Below are positions 1 through 9,472 of a stretch of 61,695 nucleotides of DNA, in pieces. The stretch is from Moraxella bovis (GTDB taxonomy: Bacteria; Pseudomonadota; Gammaproteobacteria; Pseudomonadales; Moraxellaceae), in NCBI RefSeq assembly GCF_002014975.1, contig NZ_MUXV01000011.1:8662-70356 (forward strand). The letters are read 5' to 3'. Made by a program: the position numbers and the translations under genes. How positions within the stretch are numbered: the first letter of the stretch is position 1; every line of letters starts with the position of its first letter. The notes under the pieces were generated by a model. It did no database searches and was not told where the DNA came from. It saw only the letters and a program-made list of their open reading frames with translations.

Positions 1-30
1 CTTGAAAAACGTGCGATTTTTCCCATTTTT

Positions 31-58
31 CATTGCAAATACCAATTTTCAACACACT
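31..58. repeat. Partial copy of dispersed repeat
   Basis: The motif TGCAAATACCAA followed by TTCAACAC occurs here and again at about 34187-34208, at the right end of a 125-bp inverted-repeat element. The copies differ at two positions inside the motif. This suggests a dispersed intergenic repeat family of the host. Only the end of such an element is visible at this window edge. Confidence 0.4.
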
Positions 59-86
59 CTATCGGTTTTAATTTAAAAAGGGTGAG

Positions 87-1073
87 ATGATGAAAAAAAT
101 ATTGGTGCTGGCTTTGGCGGTGTTGATGACTGCTTGTGGTCAAGATGAAACAGTCAAAAACAATCAAGTAGAATATCTAGATGCTCAAAAAAACCAAGTC
201 ATGCCTGCCAATGAGCCAATGACAGCAACCGAGACACTAAAAGCGATTGATAGTAGTCTTGCCAAAGTAAGCGGTCAAGATGGTAAAAAGGTCAGCTTTG
301 CGATACAAAAATTAGACTATACCCTGCCAAAGGATGTGACAAATAACTGCGTGTCTGAATTGCCTGAGAATTGGGATGAAAACACCATCCAATGCCCGAG
401 CGTTGATATAACGATGGCAAAAATCGAACCACGCTGGATAAATGACATCATGCGTCGTGAGATGACGGGCGATGACAATCCTGAGCTTGTCAAATTCCGT
501 CGTGATTTGGATGATTTTGTCCGTTCACAAATCCAAGATGAGATATCTTTGGGCTATTCGTGGAGCATTACCCCTGAATATCTGGGCATGCACAACCAAG
601 TGGCACAGTTTGCAGTAATGCATGATACTTATTTGGGTGGGGCTCACGGCATGGCGGTGATGAACTATTATTTGTTTGACATGGATTTGCAAAGCCAAAT
701 CACCCTAGCTGACATCCAAGTGTTTGACTCAGAGCGTAGGACAGAGCTGTTTGACTTGATGGGCGATGCATACCAAAGCTATCTAAAAGGGCATGAGATG
801 AGCAAAGAAGAGATAGCGGGGCATATGGAGACTTATCCACTTGATGTGAGTGAAGATTTCTATTTTGGTAAAGATGGGTTGGTGTTCTCGTACGCACCTT
901 ATCATTTGGGTCCTTATGCCATGGGAACTGTGGAGCTTGTCATTGCTTATGACAAATTGCAAGGCATTATCCGAGAGGAATACCTGCCTAAGCAGACAGC
1001 CAAAACAGCGAACCAAGAGACAGTAAGCCAAGAGTCGGCAAGCAAAGAGACAGCAGGTCAAAAGACGGAGTAG
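87..1073 (+). CDS. DUF3298/RsiV-like lipoprotein
   Basis: This is a predicted outer-membrane or periplasmic lipoprotein. The N-terminus is a short basic, hydrophobic signal with a lipobox (LMTAC) whose Cys is residue 17. The body contains the stretch HDTYLGGAHGMAVMNYYLFD, the kind of motif seen in DUF3298/RsiV-like periplasmic domains. The last 30 residues are a low-complexity Gln/Thr/Glu/Lys tail with repeated QET/KET units. An AAGGGTGAG Shine-Dalgarno sequence precedes a double ATG, so the start may be at 87 or 90. No operon partner is evident: the next gene lies 150 bases downstream with its own RBS. The family call is from pattern recognition, and its role here is unknown. Confidence 0.75.
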   Translation: MMKKILVLALAVLMTACGQDETVKNNQVEYLDAQKNQVMPANEPMTATETLKAIDSSLAKVSGQDGKKVSFAIQKLDYTLPKDVTNNCVSELPENWDENTIQCPSVDITMAKIEPRWINDIMRREMTGDDNPELVKFRRDLDDFVRSQIQDEISLGYSWSITPEYLGMHNQVAQFAVMHDTYLGGAHGMAVMNYYLFDMDLQSQITLADIQVFDSERRTELFDLMGDAYQSYLKGHEMSKEEIAGHMETYPLDVSEDFYFGKDGLVFSYAPYHLGPYAMGTVELVIAYDKLQGIIREEYLPKQTAKTANQETVSQESASKETAGQKTE

Positions 1074-1223
1074 GCAAGCCAAACGGATAAACCTTGATGT
1101 ATCATTAACCAAACATTGACAATGCGTTTCTTAATCGTGCTTGTTTTTCCTAATCAGTCTTGTTAGAATTTATCGCATTGGTGTTGTGCCAATAACATTA
1201 TTCGTCAAACCCAAGGAGTTGTT

Positions 1224-1795
1224 ATGAAAAAGCTAGCCCTACTGTCTCTTGTCGCCCTAGCAGGCATGGCAAATGCCGCCACTTATGAGATTGACCCATT
1301 TCACACCAATGCCCGTTTTGCTATTGATCATTTTAAAACCAGCACCAACGTGGGCGGTGTGTATGGTCTGACAGGTGAGATGGAGTTTGATAAAGCCAAA
1401 CGCACGGGTAAGATTGACATTGAGTTGCCATTGGCAAATCTACAATCAAGCTCTAAGGAGTTTACCGAACATCTGCTGAGTGCTGATTGTTTGATGCTGA
1501 AAAATACTCCACCATGCGTTTTGAATCTACCAAGTTCAACTACACAGGCAAGGGCAAAGCACGCAAACTAAGCTCAGTAGATGGCAAACTTACCCTACTT
1601 GGTCAAACGCACCCTGTTCGTCTGCATGCCAATAAGTTTAACTGCTATGACAGTCCGATGGCAAAAACTGAAGTTTGTGGCGGTGATTTTAGCACGACCA
1701 TTGACCGCACTAAATGGGGCATGGATTATTTAGTGAATGTCGGCATGGCAAAAAATGTCCGCATTGACATTCAAGTGGAAGCCGCTAAAAAATAA
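1224..1795 (+). pseudogene. yceI: YceI family periplasmic protein, frameshifted
   Basis: YceI proteins are periplasmic lipocalin-like proteins that bind polyisoprenoids. The first part (1224-1486) has a cleavable signal peptide ending near ANA, then TYEIDPFHTNARFAIDHF, the classic YceI start. Around 1486-1488 the frame breaks. The text goes from HLLSAD into nonsense, while the other frame continues FDAEKYSTMRFESTKF and runs to KNVRIDIQVEAAKK at 1795. Restoring one missing base between 1487 and 1488 (GAT-ATG-TTT expected) gives a normal protein of about 190 residues. A good RBS (AAGGAG) precedes the start. It is either a true pseudogene, a recent mutation, or a sequencing error. Confidence 0.85.
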
Positions 1796-1824
1796 TTTGT
1801 TTTAACTAATTTTTAACCAAAATC

Positions 1825-1859
1825 AAAAATCACCCCAAATTGTGTTGGGGTGATTTTTT
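1825..1859 (+). terminator. Rho-independent terminator after yceI
   Basis: A 14-bp stem (AAAAATCACCCCAA paired with TTGGGGTGATTTTT) with a short loop is followed by T residues, 30 bases after the yceI stop. Confidence 0.85.
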
Positions 1860-1931
1860 GTGGTTTTATAAAAATAAAAATAAAAAGCGAATAAGATGGG
1901 CGGTATTTAAAGTTATCACAATTTAACCATG

Positions 1932-1966
1932 TGGACGTAGGGAGGACGTGCTGAGCACGTTCTTTG
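1932..1966. repeat. REP-like palindrome
   Basis: The perfect palindrome ACGTGCTGAGCACGT (1946-1960) is preceded by GTAGGGA. The same GTAGGGA-plus-palindrome layout recurs on the other strand at 36733-36756, suggesting a loose family of intergenic palindromic repeats. It lies between yceI and the 3' end of sthA. Confidence 0.35.
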
Positions 1967-1990
1967 ATGTGCCTTATGGGTTGTAATGCT

Positions 1991-3616
1991 TTAAAAAATA
2001 CGGTTCATGCCATTTAACGCTGCCACACGATAGGCTTCTGCCATGGTGGGGTAGTTAAAGGTGGTGTTGATGAAGTATTCTAGCGTGTGACCACATTTCA
2101 TCACCGCTTGTCCGATGTGGATAATCTCGGAGGCGTGGTTGCCGTAGCAGTGAATACCTAGGATTTGCAAAGTTTCACGGTGGAATAAGATTTTTAGTAC
2201 GCCTGAACGTTCACCGATGATTTGGGAGCGAGCCAGATGTTTGAAAAAGGCTTGTCCGACTTCATAAGGGATTTGGTCACGAGTTAAGTCTTCTTCGGTC
2301 GCCCCAATGCTTGAAATCTCAGGAATGGTATAGATGCCAGTAGGCACGCTATTGACAAACTCGGCGTGTTTGTCACCCACCATAAAGCCGGCGGCATTTC
2401 GCCCTTGGTCATAGGCAGCGGACGCCAAAGACGGCCAGCCGATGACATCGCCCACGGCATAGATATGCTCAGCTTTGGTGCGGTAGGTTTGGTCAACTTC
2501 AAGCTGTCCACGACTGTTGGCAGATAAGCCAACCGCTTCTAGGTTAAGCCCGTCGGTGTTGCCCGAACGTCCGTTGCACCAAAGGATGGCGTCGGATTTG
2601 ATTTTTTTACCGCTTTTTAGGTGCAAGACCACGCAGTCATCAAAAGTTTCTAGGCGTTCAATCTCTTCGTTGCTACGAATACGCACGCCAAACTGACGAA
2701 AGTCGTGCGATAGGGCGTCTGAGATTTCATCATCAAGGTAGCTTAGCAGCTGTTCTTTGTTATTAATCAAATCAACGACATAGCCTAAGCCTGTAAAGAT
2801 GGACGCATACTCACAGCCAATCACGCCCGCTCCGTAGATGATGATTTTACGAGCGACATAGTCCATTTGCAAAATCTTGTCCGAATCAAAGACACGGGGG
2901 TGGTCAAAGTCAAGCAAGTCAGGACGGTAGGGGCGTGAACCCACGGCAATGACTGCCTTTTCAAAGGTAACTGTCTTGGCACCTTCGCCATGAACCTGTT
3001 CAACTTCTAGGGTGTTTTTGTCAATAAAACGCCCCCAACCTTGGATAATTTCAACACGGTTACGCTCATAAAATAGCTTGTGGGTATTGACTTGACTGGC
3101 AATCACTCGCCGTGCTTTGCTTAGCACCTTATTTAGGGGAACCTGAAAGTTGTCGGTAAATGAGCTAAAAATGGGGTCACGTCTCATGCTGATGATGTTA
3201 AACACCGATTGGCGAAGCGCCTTACTGGGAATGGTGCCGACATGAGCACAGTTACCGCCTACTTGGTCACGGGGGTCGATGACTGCCACTTTGAGTCCTG
3301 ATTTGGCAAGCTTCATCGCTGCTGCTTCACCAGCAGGCCCTGCTCCTAGCACCACAGCGTCATATTCAAAGCCGTGACGGGCTTTGCGTTTTTGGGGAGC
3401 GATGGCGATACGCTGACCGTCAAGGGGGCTAATTAGCGGGTGACTGAGGTCATGCTCTTCATGAGCTGGCGTGTTTGTGCTGTCAGGGGTTTTGATTTCT
3501 GCTTCGGGTAGGGCGGAACGTTTGGCTTGTTCTTTGATGGCGTGTTCTGCCTTGGTCTCATTTTTGGCAGGGTTTGGGGATTTACCTGCCGTCTCGGTGG
3601 GGTTGGTTTTGGTCAT
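1991..3616 (-). CDS. sthA: Soluble pyridine nucleotide transhydrogenase
   Basis: SthA is a cytosolic FAD flavoprotein that passes hydride between NADPH and NAD+, balancing the two pools. The fold is that of the lipoamide dehydrogenase family. The FAD Rossmann motif is GAGPAG at residues 91-96. The [16 protein letters not shown] segment keeps only the single Cys typical of SthA, not the CxxxxC redox pair. A second nucleotide-binding [13 protein letters not shown] follows, and the C-terminal dimerisation domain ends [21 protein letters not shown]. The protein has 541 residues against about 466 in E. coli. The excess is an N-terminal, charged, low-complexity extension of about 80 residues before [11 protein letters not shown] start nearer the core cannot be excluded, but the reading frame is open and biased throughout. 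Confidence 0.93.
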   Translation of the reverse strand: MTKTNPTETAGKSPNPAKNETKAEHAIKEQAKRSALPEAEIKTPDSTNTPAHEEHDLSHPLISPLDGQRIAIAPQKRKARHGFEYDAVVLGAGPAGEAAAMKLAKSGLKVAVIDPRDQVGGNCAHVGTIPSKALRQSVFNIISMRRDPIFSSFTDNFQVPLNKVLSKARRVIASQVNTHKLFYERNRVEIIQGWGRFIDKNTLEVEQVHGEGAKTVTFEKAVIAVGSRPYRPDLLDFDHPRVFDSDKILQMDYVARKIIIYGAGVIGCEYASIFTGLGYVVDLINNKEQLLSYLDDEISDALSHDFRQFGVRIRSNEEIERLETFDDCVVLHLKSGKKIKSDAILWCNGRSGNTDGLNLEAVGLSANSRGQLEVDQTYRTKAEHIYAVGDVIGWPSLASAAYDQGRNAAGFMVGDKHAEFVNSVPTGIYTIPEISSIGATEEDLTRDQIPYEVGQAFFKHLARSQIIGERSGVLKILFHRETLQILGIHCYGNHASEIIHIGQAVMKCGHTLEYFINTTFNYPTMAEAYRVAALNGMNRIF

Positions 3617-3641
3617 GATATTACCTCTTTGTTTATTTTAA

Positions 3642-4010
3642 TTAACGAATATTTTGCGTTAAAATCTCATCTAACTGCCACAGTCCTGTGGGTTTACCAG
3701 TATTTTGGTCTATCTCTTGACGCACCTTGATGGTGTAGGCGGTGCCAACAGTTGGCGTAAAGCCAATGATGTCATTATAGCCAATACCGAACAGCTTATC
3801 ATCATCTGCCCCGACGGGCTTGACCAGTAGGCATTGCATGGGCGTGGCAGAATGGCAAGCACTGCGATAAGGCATGACTTCTAGTGTTTTGCTGGCATTT
3901 AGGGCGACATTAGGGATATAACGTGGCTCAGGTACGAGCGGACGACTTTGGCACGCACTCAAAGAGATGATGAGTGTTAGGGGTAAGAGCAACAAAGAGT
4001 GATGTTTCAT
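3642..4010 (-). CDS. DUF4377-type lipoprotein
   Basis: This is a small predicted lipoprotein of 122 residues. The signal ends in a lipobox (LSAC, Cys near residue 20). The mature part contains C-x(n)-MQCLLVKP followed by the pattern IIGFTPTVGTAYTIKVRQEI, which is the layout of DUF4377 domains (a Cys pair, CLLV, then a Y-x-L/I-x-V strand). Its function in bacteria is not established. It lies between sthA and ppsR, all on the minus strand with short gaps (25 and 39 bases), so the three may be co-transcribed. Confidence 0.75.
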   Translation of the reverse strand: MKHHSLLLLPLTLIISLSACQSRPLVPEPRYIPNVALNASKTLEVMPYRSACHSATPMQCLLVKPVGADDDKLFGIGYNDIIGFTPTVGTAYTIKVRQEIDQNTGKPTGLWQLDEILTQNIR

Positions 4011-4049
4011 ATTTTTCTCAGGGTTTATCAGTTTTAAATATTTTAAAAA

Positions 4050-4943
4050 TCAGCCAATCCGCCGTGCCAAACCTGTAATTTGTAAAATCCGTGTGGCAAT
4101 CTCTTCAACGCTCATTTCTGATACATTAAGGTTGGGGATTTTTTGGGCGGTGTAGATGGCTTGGATGGCACGCTGTTCTTCTTGGCACTGGGCAAGGGAG
4201 GCATAGCGAGAGCCTGCTTTTCGCTCTTGACGGATACGCACCAATCGTTCGGTGTCAATGGTCAGACCAAACAGTTTGTGGCGATAGGGCTGTAACACTT
4301 TGGGTAGATTGCTACTATCTAGGTCATCTTCAGTCAAAGGATAGTTGGCGGCACGAATGCCAAACTGCAAGGCAAGATATAGGCTTGTGGGGGTCTTGCC
4401 TGAGCGTGATAAGCCAACTAGGATGATGTCTGCCCCATCATAGTGATTGGTTCTTGCCCCGTCGTCATTATCCAAGGCAAAATGCACCGCGTCAATCCTT
4501 GCCTTATAGTCTTCGCTGTCCACTTGTCCGTGTGCCATGCCTGCATGGGAGTCAGGAGCCTCGCCTATTTCATTGGCAATGCGGGTAATTAACCCTTCAT
4601 AGATGTCAAGGTTGGTGGCGTCCGCCCCATTGATGATATTGCGAATCTCATGGCTAACAATGGTGTCAAAAACTAAGGGTTTAAGTCCTGATAAACGATG
4701 AGCTTCGTTGATGCGTTTGACCGCTTCATGAGCCAACTCGGGAGTGTCTACATAGGGGATGATTTTGACGTCAAATTTGACATTGCCAAACTGGCTAAGC
4801 AGTGATCGTCCAAGTGTCTCGGCAGTGATGGCAGTGCCGTCGGAGATAAAAAAAGCACTGCGAAGTATCTCGGGGGCTTTAAACTGCTTGGTTTGATTCG
4901 CCTGCTCGTCTTGTTGGCTGGGTGTGGGGGTGTGAACGTACAT
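4050..4943 (-). CDS. ppsR: PEP synthase regulatory kinase/pyrophosphorylase
   Basis: PpsR (DUF299) inactivates PEP synthase by ADP-dependent threonine phosphorylation and reactivates it by Pi-dependent dephosphorylation. The family start, FFISDGTAITAETLGRSLLSQF, follows a variable N-terminal tail of about 28 residues. The nucleotide-binding loop GLSRSGKT is at residues 177-184, followed by PTSLYLALQFGIRAANYPL. The length of 297 fits the family. Its substrate, ppsA, lies 4.5 kb away on the other strand, separated by the peptidoglycan O-acetylation genes. No clear operator is visible. Confidence 0.93.
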   Translation of the reverse strand: MYVHTPTPSQQDEQANQTKQFKAPEILRSAFFISDGTAITAETLGRSLLSQFGNVKFDVKIIPYVDTPELAHEAVKRINEAHRLSGLKPLVFDTIVSHEIRNIINGADATNLDIYEGLITRIANEIGEAPDSHAGMAHGQVDSEDYKARIDAVHFALDNDDGARTNHYDGADIILVGLSRSGKTPTSLYLALQFGIRAANYPLTEDDLDSSNLPKVLQPYRHKLFGLTIDTERLVRIRQERKAGSRYASLAQCQEEQRAIQAIYTAQKIPNLNVSEMSVEEIATRILQITGLARRIG

Positions 4944-5260
4944 GGCTATCCTTTATGTCCTGTGCCATACATGGGTAAACTTAAATGAGAGTATAGCACA
5001 AAAACAGGGGGTTTTGTAGAGAAAATTATCAACTGCGGTATGATGAGCAAAGAACGTGGCAAGCAAATAACTATTAATAAAACAGCATAAAAGTGCAAGA
5101 AATCCCATTGCGAATTTTTGGTAATTTTGTTAAAATAAGTTTATTTTTGTAAATATAAAAAGTGTAGATGTATAAAAGACGGTATCAACCATAATAACAA
5201 TTACATCTTTTGGTAAGATGTATTCATGATTTCTCAGATGGTTTATGACCAAGGATTGTA
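4944..5260. other. Intergenic region, divergent promoters expected
   Basis: This 317-base AT-rich gap separates divergent ppsR and the MBOAT gene, so it should hold promoters for both. Runs such as GTTAAAATAAG near 5130 look promoter-like, but no convincing -35/-10 pair, repeat or small ORF was seen. Confidence 0.5.
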
Positions 5261-6817
5261 ATGTTTTCATTTTTATCGGTAGAATTTGCTTTATTGTTCA
5301 TAGCATTTTTTATGCTTTATTGGGCATTTAAAAAAAGACCAGACATTCAAAATATGCTGTTGCTCATTATCAGCCATGCCATTATTTATTTGATGGCGGG
5401 CATGATGGCAGTTGGCATACTGTTTGTTTTTAGCATTGTCATTTATGCCATTGCTCGGCAAATCATCATCAGTCATCACAAAAAAACGTGGATGACGATG
5501 GGTATTATCATCACTTTGATAAATTTATCTGTATTTAAATATTATGAATTTTTCCGTGCTAATATTAGTCGTGCTTTAGAGATGTGGCAATTAGATAATA
5601 CGGGACTTATGGCAAATATTATTTTTCCATTGGGTGTTTCTTATTATTCATTTCAAGCCATTAGTTATTTGGTAACGCTTTACCGGCAAAGCGTGGTTTA
5701 TGAAAAAAATGAACAAGCTAAACAAAGTGAGCAAGAAAAACAAGATGAAAATAATGAAAATCCTATTTCTTATTTATATTTTTGGCAAGCATTAACGCAC
5801 TTTTCGTTTTTTGCCACAATTTCGGCAGGTCCGATTACCCGTGTTAATGACAATAAAGGTTTGATTGATATTATGGGTAAGCCTTGTGGGATGTATGACC
5901 AATTAAATGAGCCAGAGTCACGCCAATTATTATACCCAAAAATCGCCTTTGCCTTGATTGTGCTTGCCCTTGCCAAAAAATGGTGGTTGGCAGAATATTT
6001 GGCGGATAATTGGGTTAATCCCGTTTTTGCCAATCCTGCAGGATTCCACAGCTTGGAAGTATTGACTGCCATTTATGGTTATACCTTGCAATTATTTTTG
6101 GATTTTTCAGGATATAGTGAGATGATGGTGGCATTTGGGTTGTTGCTTGGTTTTCGCTTACCCATGAATTTTAATGCCCCATTATTGGCTCATAATATTA
6201 GAGATTTTTGGGACAGATGGCATATTAGTTTATCAACATGGATACGAGATTATATTTACATTCCCTTAGGCGGAAGTAGAAAAGGTTTTTGGTTTACCCA
6301 GCTTAATCTTATTATTGCGATGGTGTTATCAGGAATTTGGCATGGCTCAACCTTTAACTTTTTCTTTTGGGGGTTGTTACACGCCTTAGCCATTGCTTTA
6401 TTAAATATTGGAGATTTGGCTTGCCAAAAAATAAGCGGTCATGCCAAAGGGCGTAATTTTTTGGCAAATACAGGTATCATTGGTAAAACGCTAGGCGTAT
6501 TAATTACTGTGCATTTTGTGGTATTTGCTTTTGTGTTTTTTAGAGCGACAACATTAGATGAGGCATTATTGGTTTTTAATGCTTTATTTTTTAATCATAT
6601 TAATGTAGCATCGACCAATAATCCGCTTTATCTATTGGCGATATTGGCATTTGCATGGCTGGTTTATCCATTATTTCATCGTCATCAAAAAAATTTCGGT
6701 CGGCTGATACTTAAAATGCCAAGTGTGATTTTTTATGTGTTGTGCTTTATGATATTTATGGCGGTGGTAATTTTGGCTCCGTCTGGCATTCCCGGTTTTA
6801 TTTATGCAAATTTCTAA
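5261..6817 (+). CDS. MBOAT O-acyltransferase, PatA/PacA-like
   Basis: This is a polytopic inner-membrane acyltransferase of the MBOAT family (AlgI/PatA branch). It is predicted to move acetyl groups from a cytoplasmic donor across the membrane, most likely for peptidoglycan O-acetylation. The central signature FWDRWHISLSTWIRDYIYIP is followed by the conserved IWHG, whose catalytic-type His is residue 361. A second His is at 374. The protein has 518 residues and many membrane segments. A hydrophilic loop rich in Lys/Gln/Glu lies near residues 150-168. The AAGGA RBS sits 5 bases before the ATG. The next two genes encode an SGNH protein and an Ape1-like esterase, the same set as Neisseria pacA-pacB-ape1, which is the basis for the substrate call (inference). 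Confidence 0.85.
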   Translation: MFSFLSVEFALLFIAFFMLYWAFKKRPDIQNMLLLIISHAIIYLMAGMMAVGILFVFSIVIYAIARQIIISHHKKTWMTMGIIITLINLSVFKYYEFFRANISRALEMWQLDNTGLMANIIFPLGVSYYSFQAISYLVTLYRQSVVYEKNEQAKQSEQEKQDENNENPISYLYFWQALTHFSFFATISAGPITRVNDNKGLIDIMGKPCGMYDQLNEPESRQLLYPKIAFALIVLALAKKWWLAEYLADNWVNPVFANPAGFHSLEVLTAIYGYTLQLFLDFSGYSEMMVAFGLLLGFRLPMNFNAPLLAHNIRDFWDRWHISLSTWIRDYIYIPLGGSRKGFWFTQLNLIIAMVLSGIWHGSTFNFFFWGLLHALAIALLNIGDLACQKISGHAKGRNFLANTGIIGKTLGVLITVHFVVFAFVFFRATTLDEALLVFNALFFNHINVASTNNPLYLLAILAFAWLVYPLFHRHQKNFGRLILKMPSVIFYVLCFMIFMAVVILAPSGIPGFIYANF

Positions 6818-6840
6818 AAGATAAGATAAAAGGTATTATC

Positions 6841-8043
6841 ATGAGCGAACACAAACAAGATGAGATTAGTCATATTGACAAGGCTGATATTGATGGTCAA
6901 AATGACATTAATCAAGAAGATAAAAATATTGATACAAAAATCATTGATAAAGAAAATACAGACGAAGAAATCATTTATCAAGAAGATAGTGATGATTGGG
7001 ATAATGAAGTAATTAAACCAGATGATAATTTCAAACAATCCTTTATTAACACGCTCATGTTTTTGGTATTATCTACCGTCATGGGTATTTGGATAATGCA
7101 AAAATCAATCAATGCCTATTATCTACAAACTTATCATCAGCCTAGTCCATTAAATCTAATCAATCACTCTTTATGGCAAAAAGGGGGCAATATTGGCGAT
7201 AGGTTATATACCTTGCATGATAATATTGCCAATAATATCGACAATATGAATAAAAGTATGATTGATGAGTTTAATGATAATTATGCCTATACCCCTGCTT
7301 ATAAAGCCCAAATGGCAGAAAAAGCACGCCAAGAGCAATTACGCCAAGAGCAAGAAAGACAATTAAAAGCCCAAGCTCTAAAAGAAAATCAAGCCCAAAA
7401 TGAATTAGAACAATCCTTAACGTTAAATAAAAGCCAAAAGGTATTTTTTGCTGGTGATTCGATGATGCAGGGCATTGCCCCACATATGCAAAAATATCTA
7501 CAGGGCTTAGGCGTAGATTCGGTCAATCTTAGCAAACAAAGTACCGGCTTGGCATATCCTAAATTCTTTGATTGGAATAGCACCATTAAAAATACTTTGA
7601 GGTCAGATAGCAATATTAAAGTACTCATCATCATGCTTGGGGCAAATGACCCTTGGGATATGCCAGATAAACAGGGAAAATACCTAAAATTTAATAGCGA
7701 AGAATGGATAGCAGAATATCAGGCACGCATGAAAGATATATTGGATTTTGCCAAAGAAAGACAGGTGGGTGTGATTTGGGTAACGCCGCCAAATATGAAA
7801 AAAAATAAATTAAATGAACAAATGGTTCAGCTCAATGATGTGATGATGAATGAGCTGGCTCGTCATAATGTTAAAGTGATTGATGCACGCCCTATTATGG
7901 GTGGGTGCAATAATATTTACAATGATTATCTTGAAAAAGATGGCAAAAATATTAAAATGCGTAGCACTGATGGCGTTCATTTTTCTGGCGATGGTCAGCG
8001 GATTCTTGCCAAAGAAGTGCAATCTTATTTAATCATTGAGTGA
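6841..8043 (+). CDS. Membrane-anchored SGNH (DUF459) protein, PatB/PacB-like
   Basis: This is a predicted periplasmic O-acetyltransferase partner of the upstream MBOAT protein. It has an acidic N-terminal region of about 60 residues rich in Asp, Glu and Ile, then one transmembrane segment (about residues 66-85), a Gln/Glu/Arg-rich probable coiled coil (about 155-195) and a C-terminal SGNH domain. Catalytic elements are GDSMM (Ser207), LGAND (Asn269) and TDGVHF (Asp377, His380). The chosen ATG at 6841 has an AAAGG RBS and lies 23 bases after the MBOAT stop. A longer in-frame reading back to 6742 overlaps the MBOAT gene and has no support. It could instead modify another surface glycan. Confidence 0.82.
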   Translation: MSEHKQDEISHIDKADIDGQNDINQEDKNIDTKIIDKENTDEEIIYQEDSDDWDNEVIKPDDNFKQSFINTLMFLVLSTVMGIWIMQKSINAYYLQTYHQPSPLNLINHSLWQKGGNIGDRLYTLHDNIANNIDNMNKSMIDEFNDNYAYTPAYKAQMAEKARQEQLRQEQERQLKAQALKENQAQNELEQSLTLNKSQKVFFAGDSMMQGIAPHMQKYLQGLGVDSVNLSKQSTGLAYPKFFDWNSTIKNTLRSDSNIKVLIIMLGANDPWDMPDKQGKYLKFNSEEWIAEYQARMKDILDFAKERQVGVIWVTPPNMKKNKLNEQMVQLNDVMMNELARHNVKVIDARPIMGGCNNIYNDYLEKDGKNIKMRSTDGVHFSGDGQRILAKEVQSYLIIE

Positions 8044-8074
8044 TGTTATCATTTGATAACTAAAAAGAGTATTC

Positions 8075-9343
8075 ATGAATTTAACAAAATTTAGCTTTAA
8101 GCCTACCTTATTAATCATGGCGTGCGTGTCGGTATCGGCTCATGCCAATCTAGCCAACTTTGGTGAACCCAACACCAATGCCCTAGCACAGGCAATGGCA
8201 AATCACTCGGTGCATATCGTCCAACTGGGCGACAGCCACACCGCCGGCGATACCATGACGGACGCTCTAAGAAATCGCTTGCAGGGCGTGATGGGCGATG
8301 GTGGCATGGGCTGGGCGATGCCGATGTATTTTAGCGGTCAGCGTATGACACGGTTTAGCTATGATAATGTCGATTTTTCGCCAATTTCTAGCCGTACCAA
8401 CCAAAGCGAGTACTATACGCTGGGCGGACTGATTGCCAGGCCCAAGGTCAATGGGGCAAGCCTCACTCTAAAACCCAAAAAAGGGGCAGAACCTGCTCAG
8501 CGTATTTGGGTGAGCATTCGTCAGCAACCGACAGACGGTAGATTTACAGGGGTGGACGCTTATGGTAAGCGGTTTGTGTTAGAGACGGCACGTAAGGATG
8601 GTACATGGCAGATGGTGAGCGTGGACGTGAATTTGCCGTTTACCATTTATAATGACAATGCCACAGGCTCGGCGATTGGCGGTTGGTGGGCGTTTAATCC
8701 TAGTGGGCGTGGGGCGGTGGTGTCGGCATTGGGTATCAATGGCTCTGAGCTGTCGCATTGGAATAGGTGGAATACGCAGGCGTGGCAAAGCGAGCTTGCC
8801 ACCATTCGCCCCACGCTCATCGTACTCGCCTATGGCACCAATGAAGCCTATAATGGTGTGTCAGGCGAGAGCGTGCGTACGACTTTGACCGAAAAAATCC
8901 GCCAAATCCGTGCCGTCAGCCCACGTTCGGCGGTCATGGTGTTAGGCTCGCCAGAAGCTCTAAAAAGCACAGGCGGTAGCTGTGGCACACGCCCTGACAC
9001 GCTCACAGACGTGCAGACTGCCCAACGGCAAGTCGCCCAAGCCGAACGTACGCTCTACTGGGACTGGCAAGGGGTGATGGGTGGCTCTTGCACCATGAAA
9101 TCATGGATAAATCGCGGGCTTGCCAGTAAAGATGGCGTGCATTTTAGCCAGTCAGGCTACACTCGTCTAGGCAATGAGTTGGCAAATGAGTTATTGGCAT
9201 TACAAACGCAAGCCCTCACGCAGTACCCCAATACCACGCATCCTAACACCGCTCCGACATACATCCCCAATGATGTGCCGAGTATCAACTCAGGGCAGGG
9301 CGGTCAAGGGCGGGGGTTTATCCGCATTGAACGAGCTAATTAG
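8075..9343 (+). CDS. Ape1-like peptidoglycan O-acetylesterase
   Basis: This is a predicted secreted SGNH hydrolase that removes O-acetyl groups from peptidoglycan, allowing lytic transglycosylases to act. The signal peptide ends near SAHA (residues 20-24). The nucleophile motif QLGDSHTAGD places Ser54, YGTNEA gives the Asn block, and DGVHF gives Asp353 and His356. The insert between blocks (about residues 75-220) is where Ape1 proteins carry a beta-sandwich domain. The C-terminus is a Pro/Asn/Gly-rich tail. It follows the PacB-like gene by 31 bases and has a higher GC content than the two genes before it. The assignment is by similarity to Neisseria Ape1 motifs. Confidence 0.83.
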   Translation: MNLTKFSFKPTLLIMACVSVSAHANLANFGEPNTNALAQAMANHSVHIVQLGDSHTAGDTMTDALRNRLQGVMGDGGMGWAMPMYFSGQRMTRFSYDNVDFSPISSRTNQSEYYTLGGLIARPKVNGASLTLKPKKGAEPAQRIWVSIRQQPTDGRFTGVDAYGKRFVLETARKDGTWQMVSVDVNLPFTIYNDNATGSAIGGWWAFNPSGRGAVVSALGINGSELSHWNRWNTQAWQSELATIRPTLIVLAYGTNEAYNGVSGESVRTTLTEKIRQIRAVSPRSAVMVLGSPEALKSTGGSCGTRPDTLTDVQTAQRQVAQAERTLYWDWQGVMGGSCTMKSWINRGLASKDGVHFSQSGYTRLGNELANELLALQTQALTQYPNTTHPNTAPTYIPNDVPSINSGQGGQGRGFIRIERAN

Positions 9344-9358
9344 CCTTATTAAAAGGTT

Positions 9359-9395
9359 AAAATGAGTGTATTTAGATAATAAATACACTCATTTT
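9359..9395 (+). terminator. Terminator after the O-acetylation cluster
   Basis: A perfect 16-bp stem (AAAATGAGTGTATTTA paired with its complement at 9380-9395) with a 5-base loop is followed by T residues. It lies 15 bases after the ape1-like stop. Confidence 0.85.
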
Positions 9396-9472
9396 TATAA
9401 AAAATAAAATTGAGTATTGGCAAATTTATCGTTATAATTTGACAAATTTCATAGATTAAAAAAGGTGTTCGT

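Noticed and set aside
1487..1795. Separate small protein starting with TTG in the second half of yceI
   Set aside because: The text is the continuation of YceI in another frame; no independent RBS.
6742..6840. Upstream extension of the SGNH protein
   Set aside because: The extra 33 codons overlap the MBOAT gene and lack an RBS; the ATG at 6841 has one.
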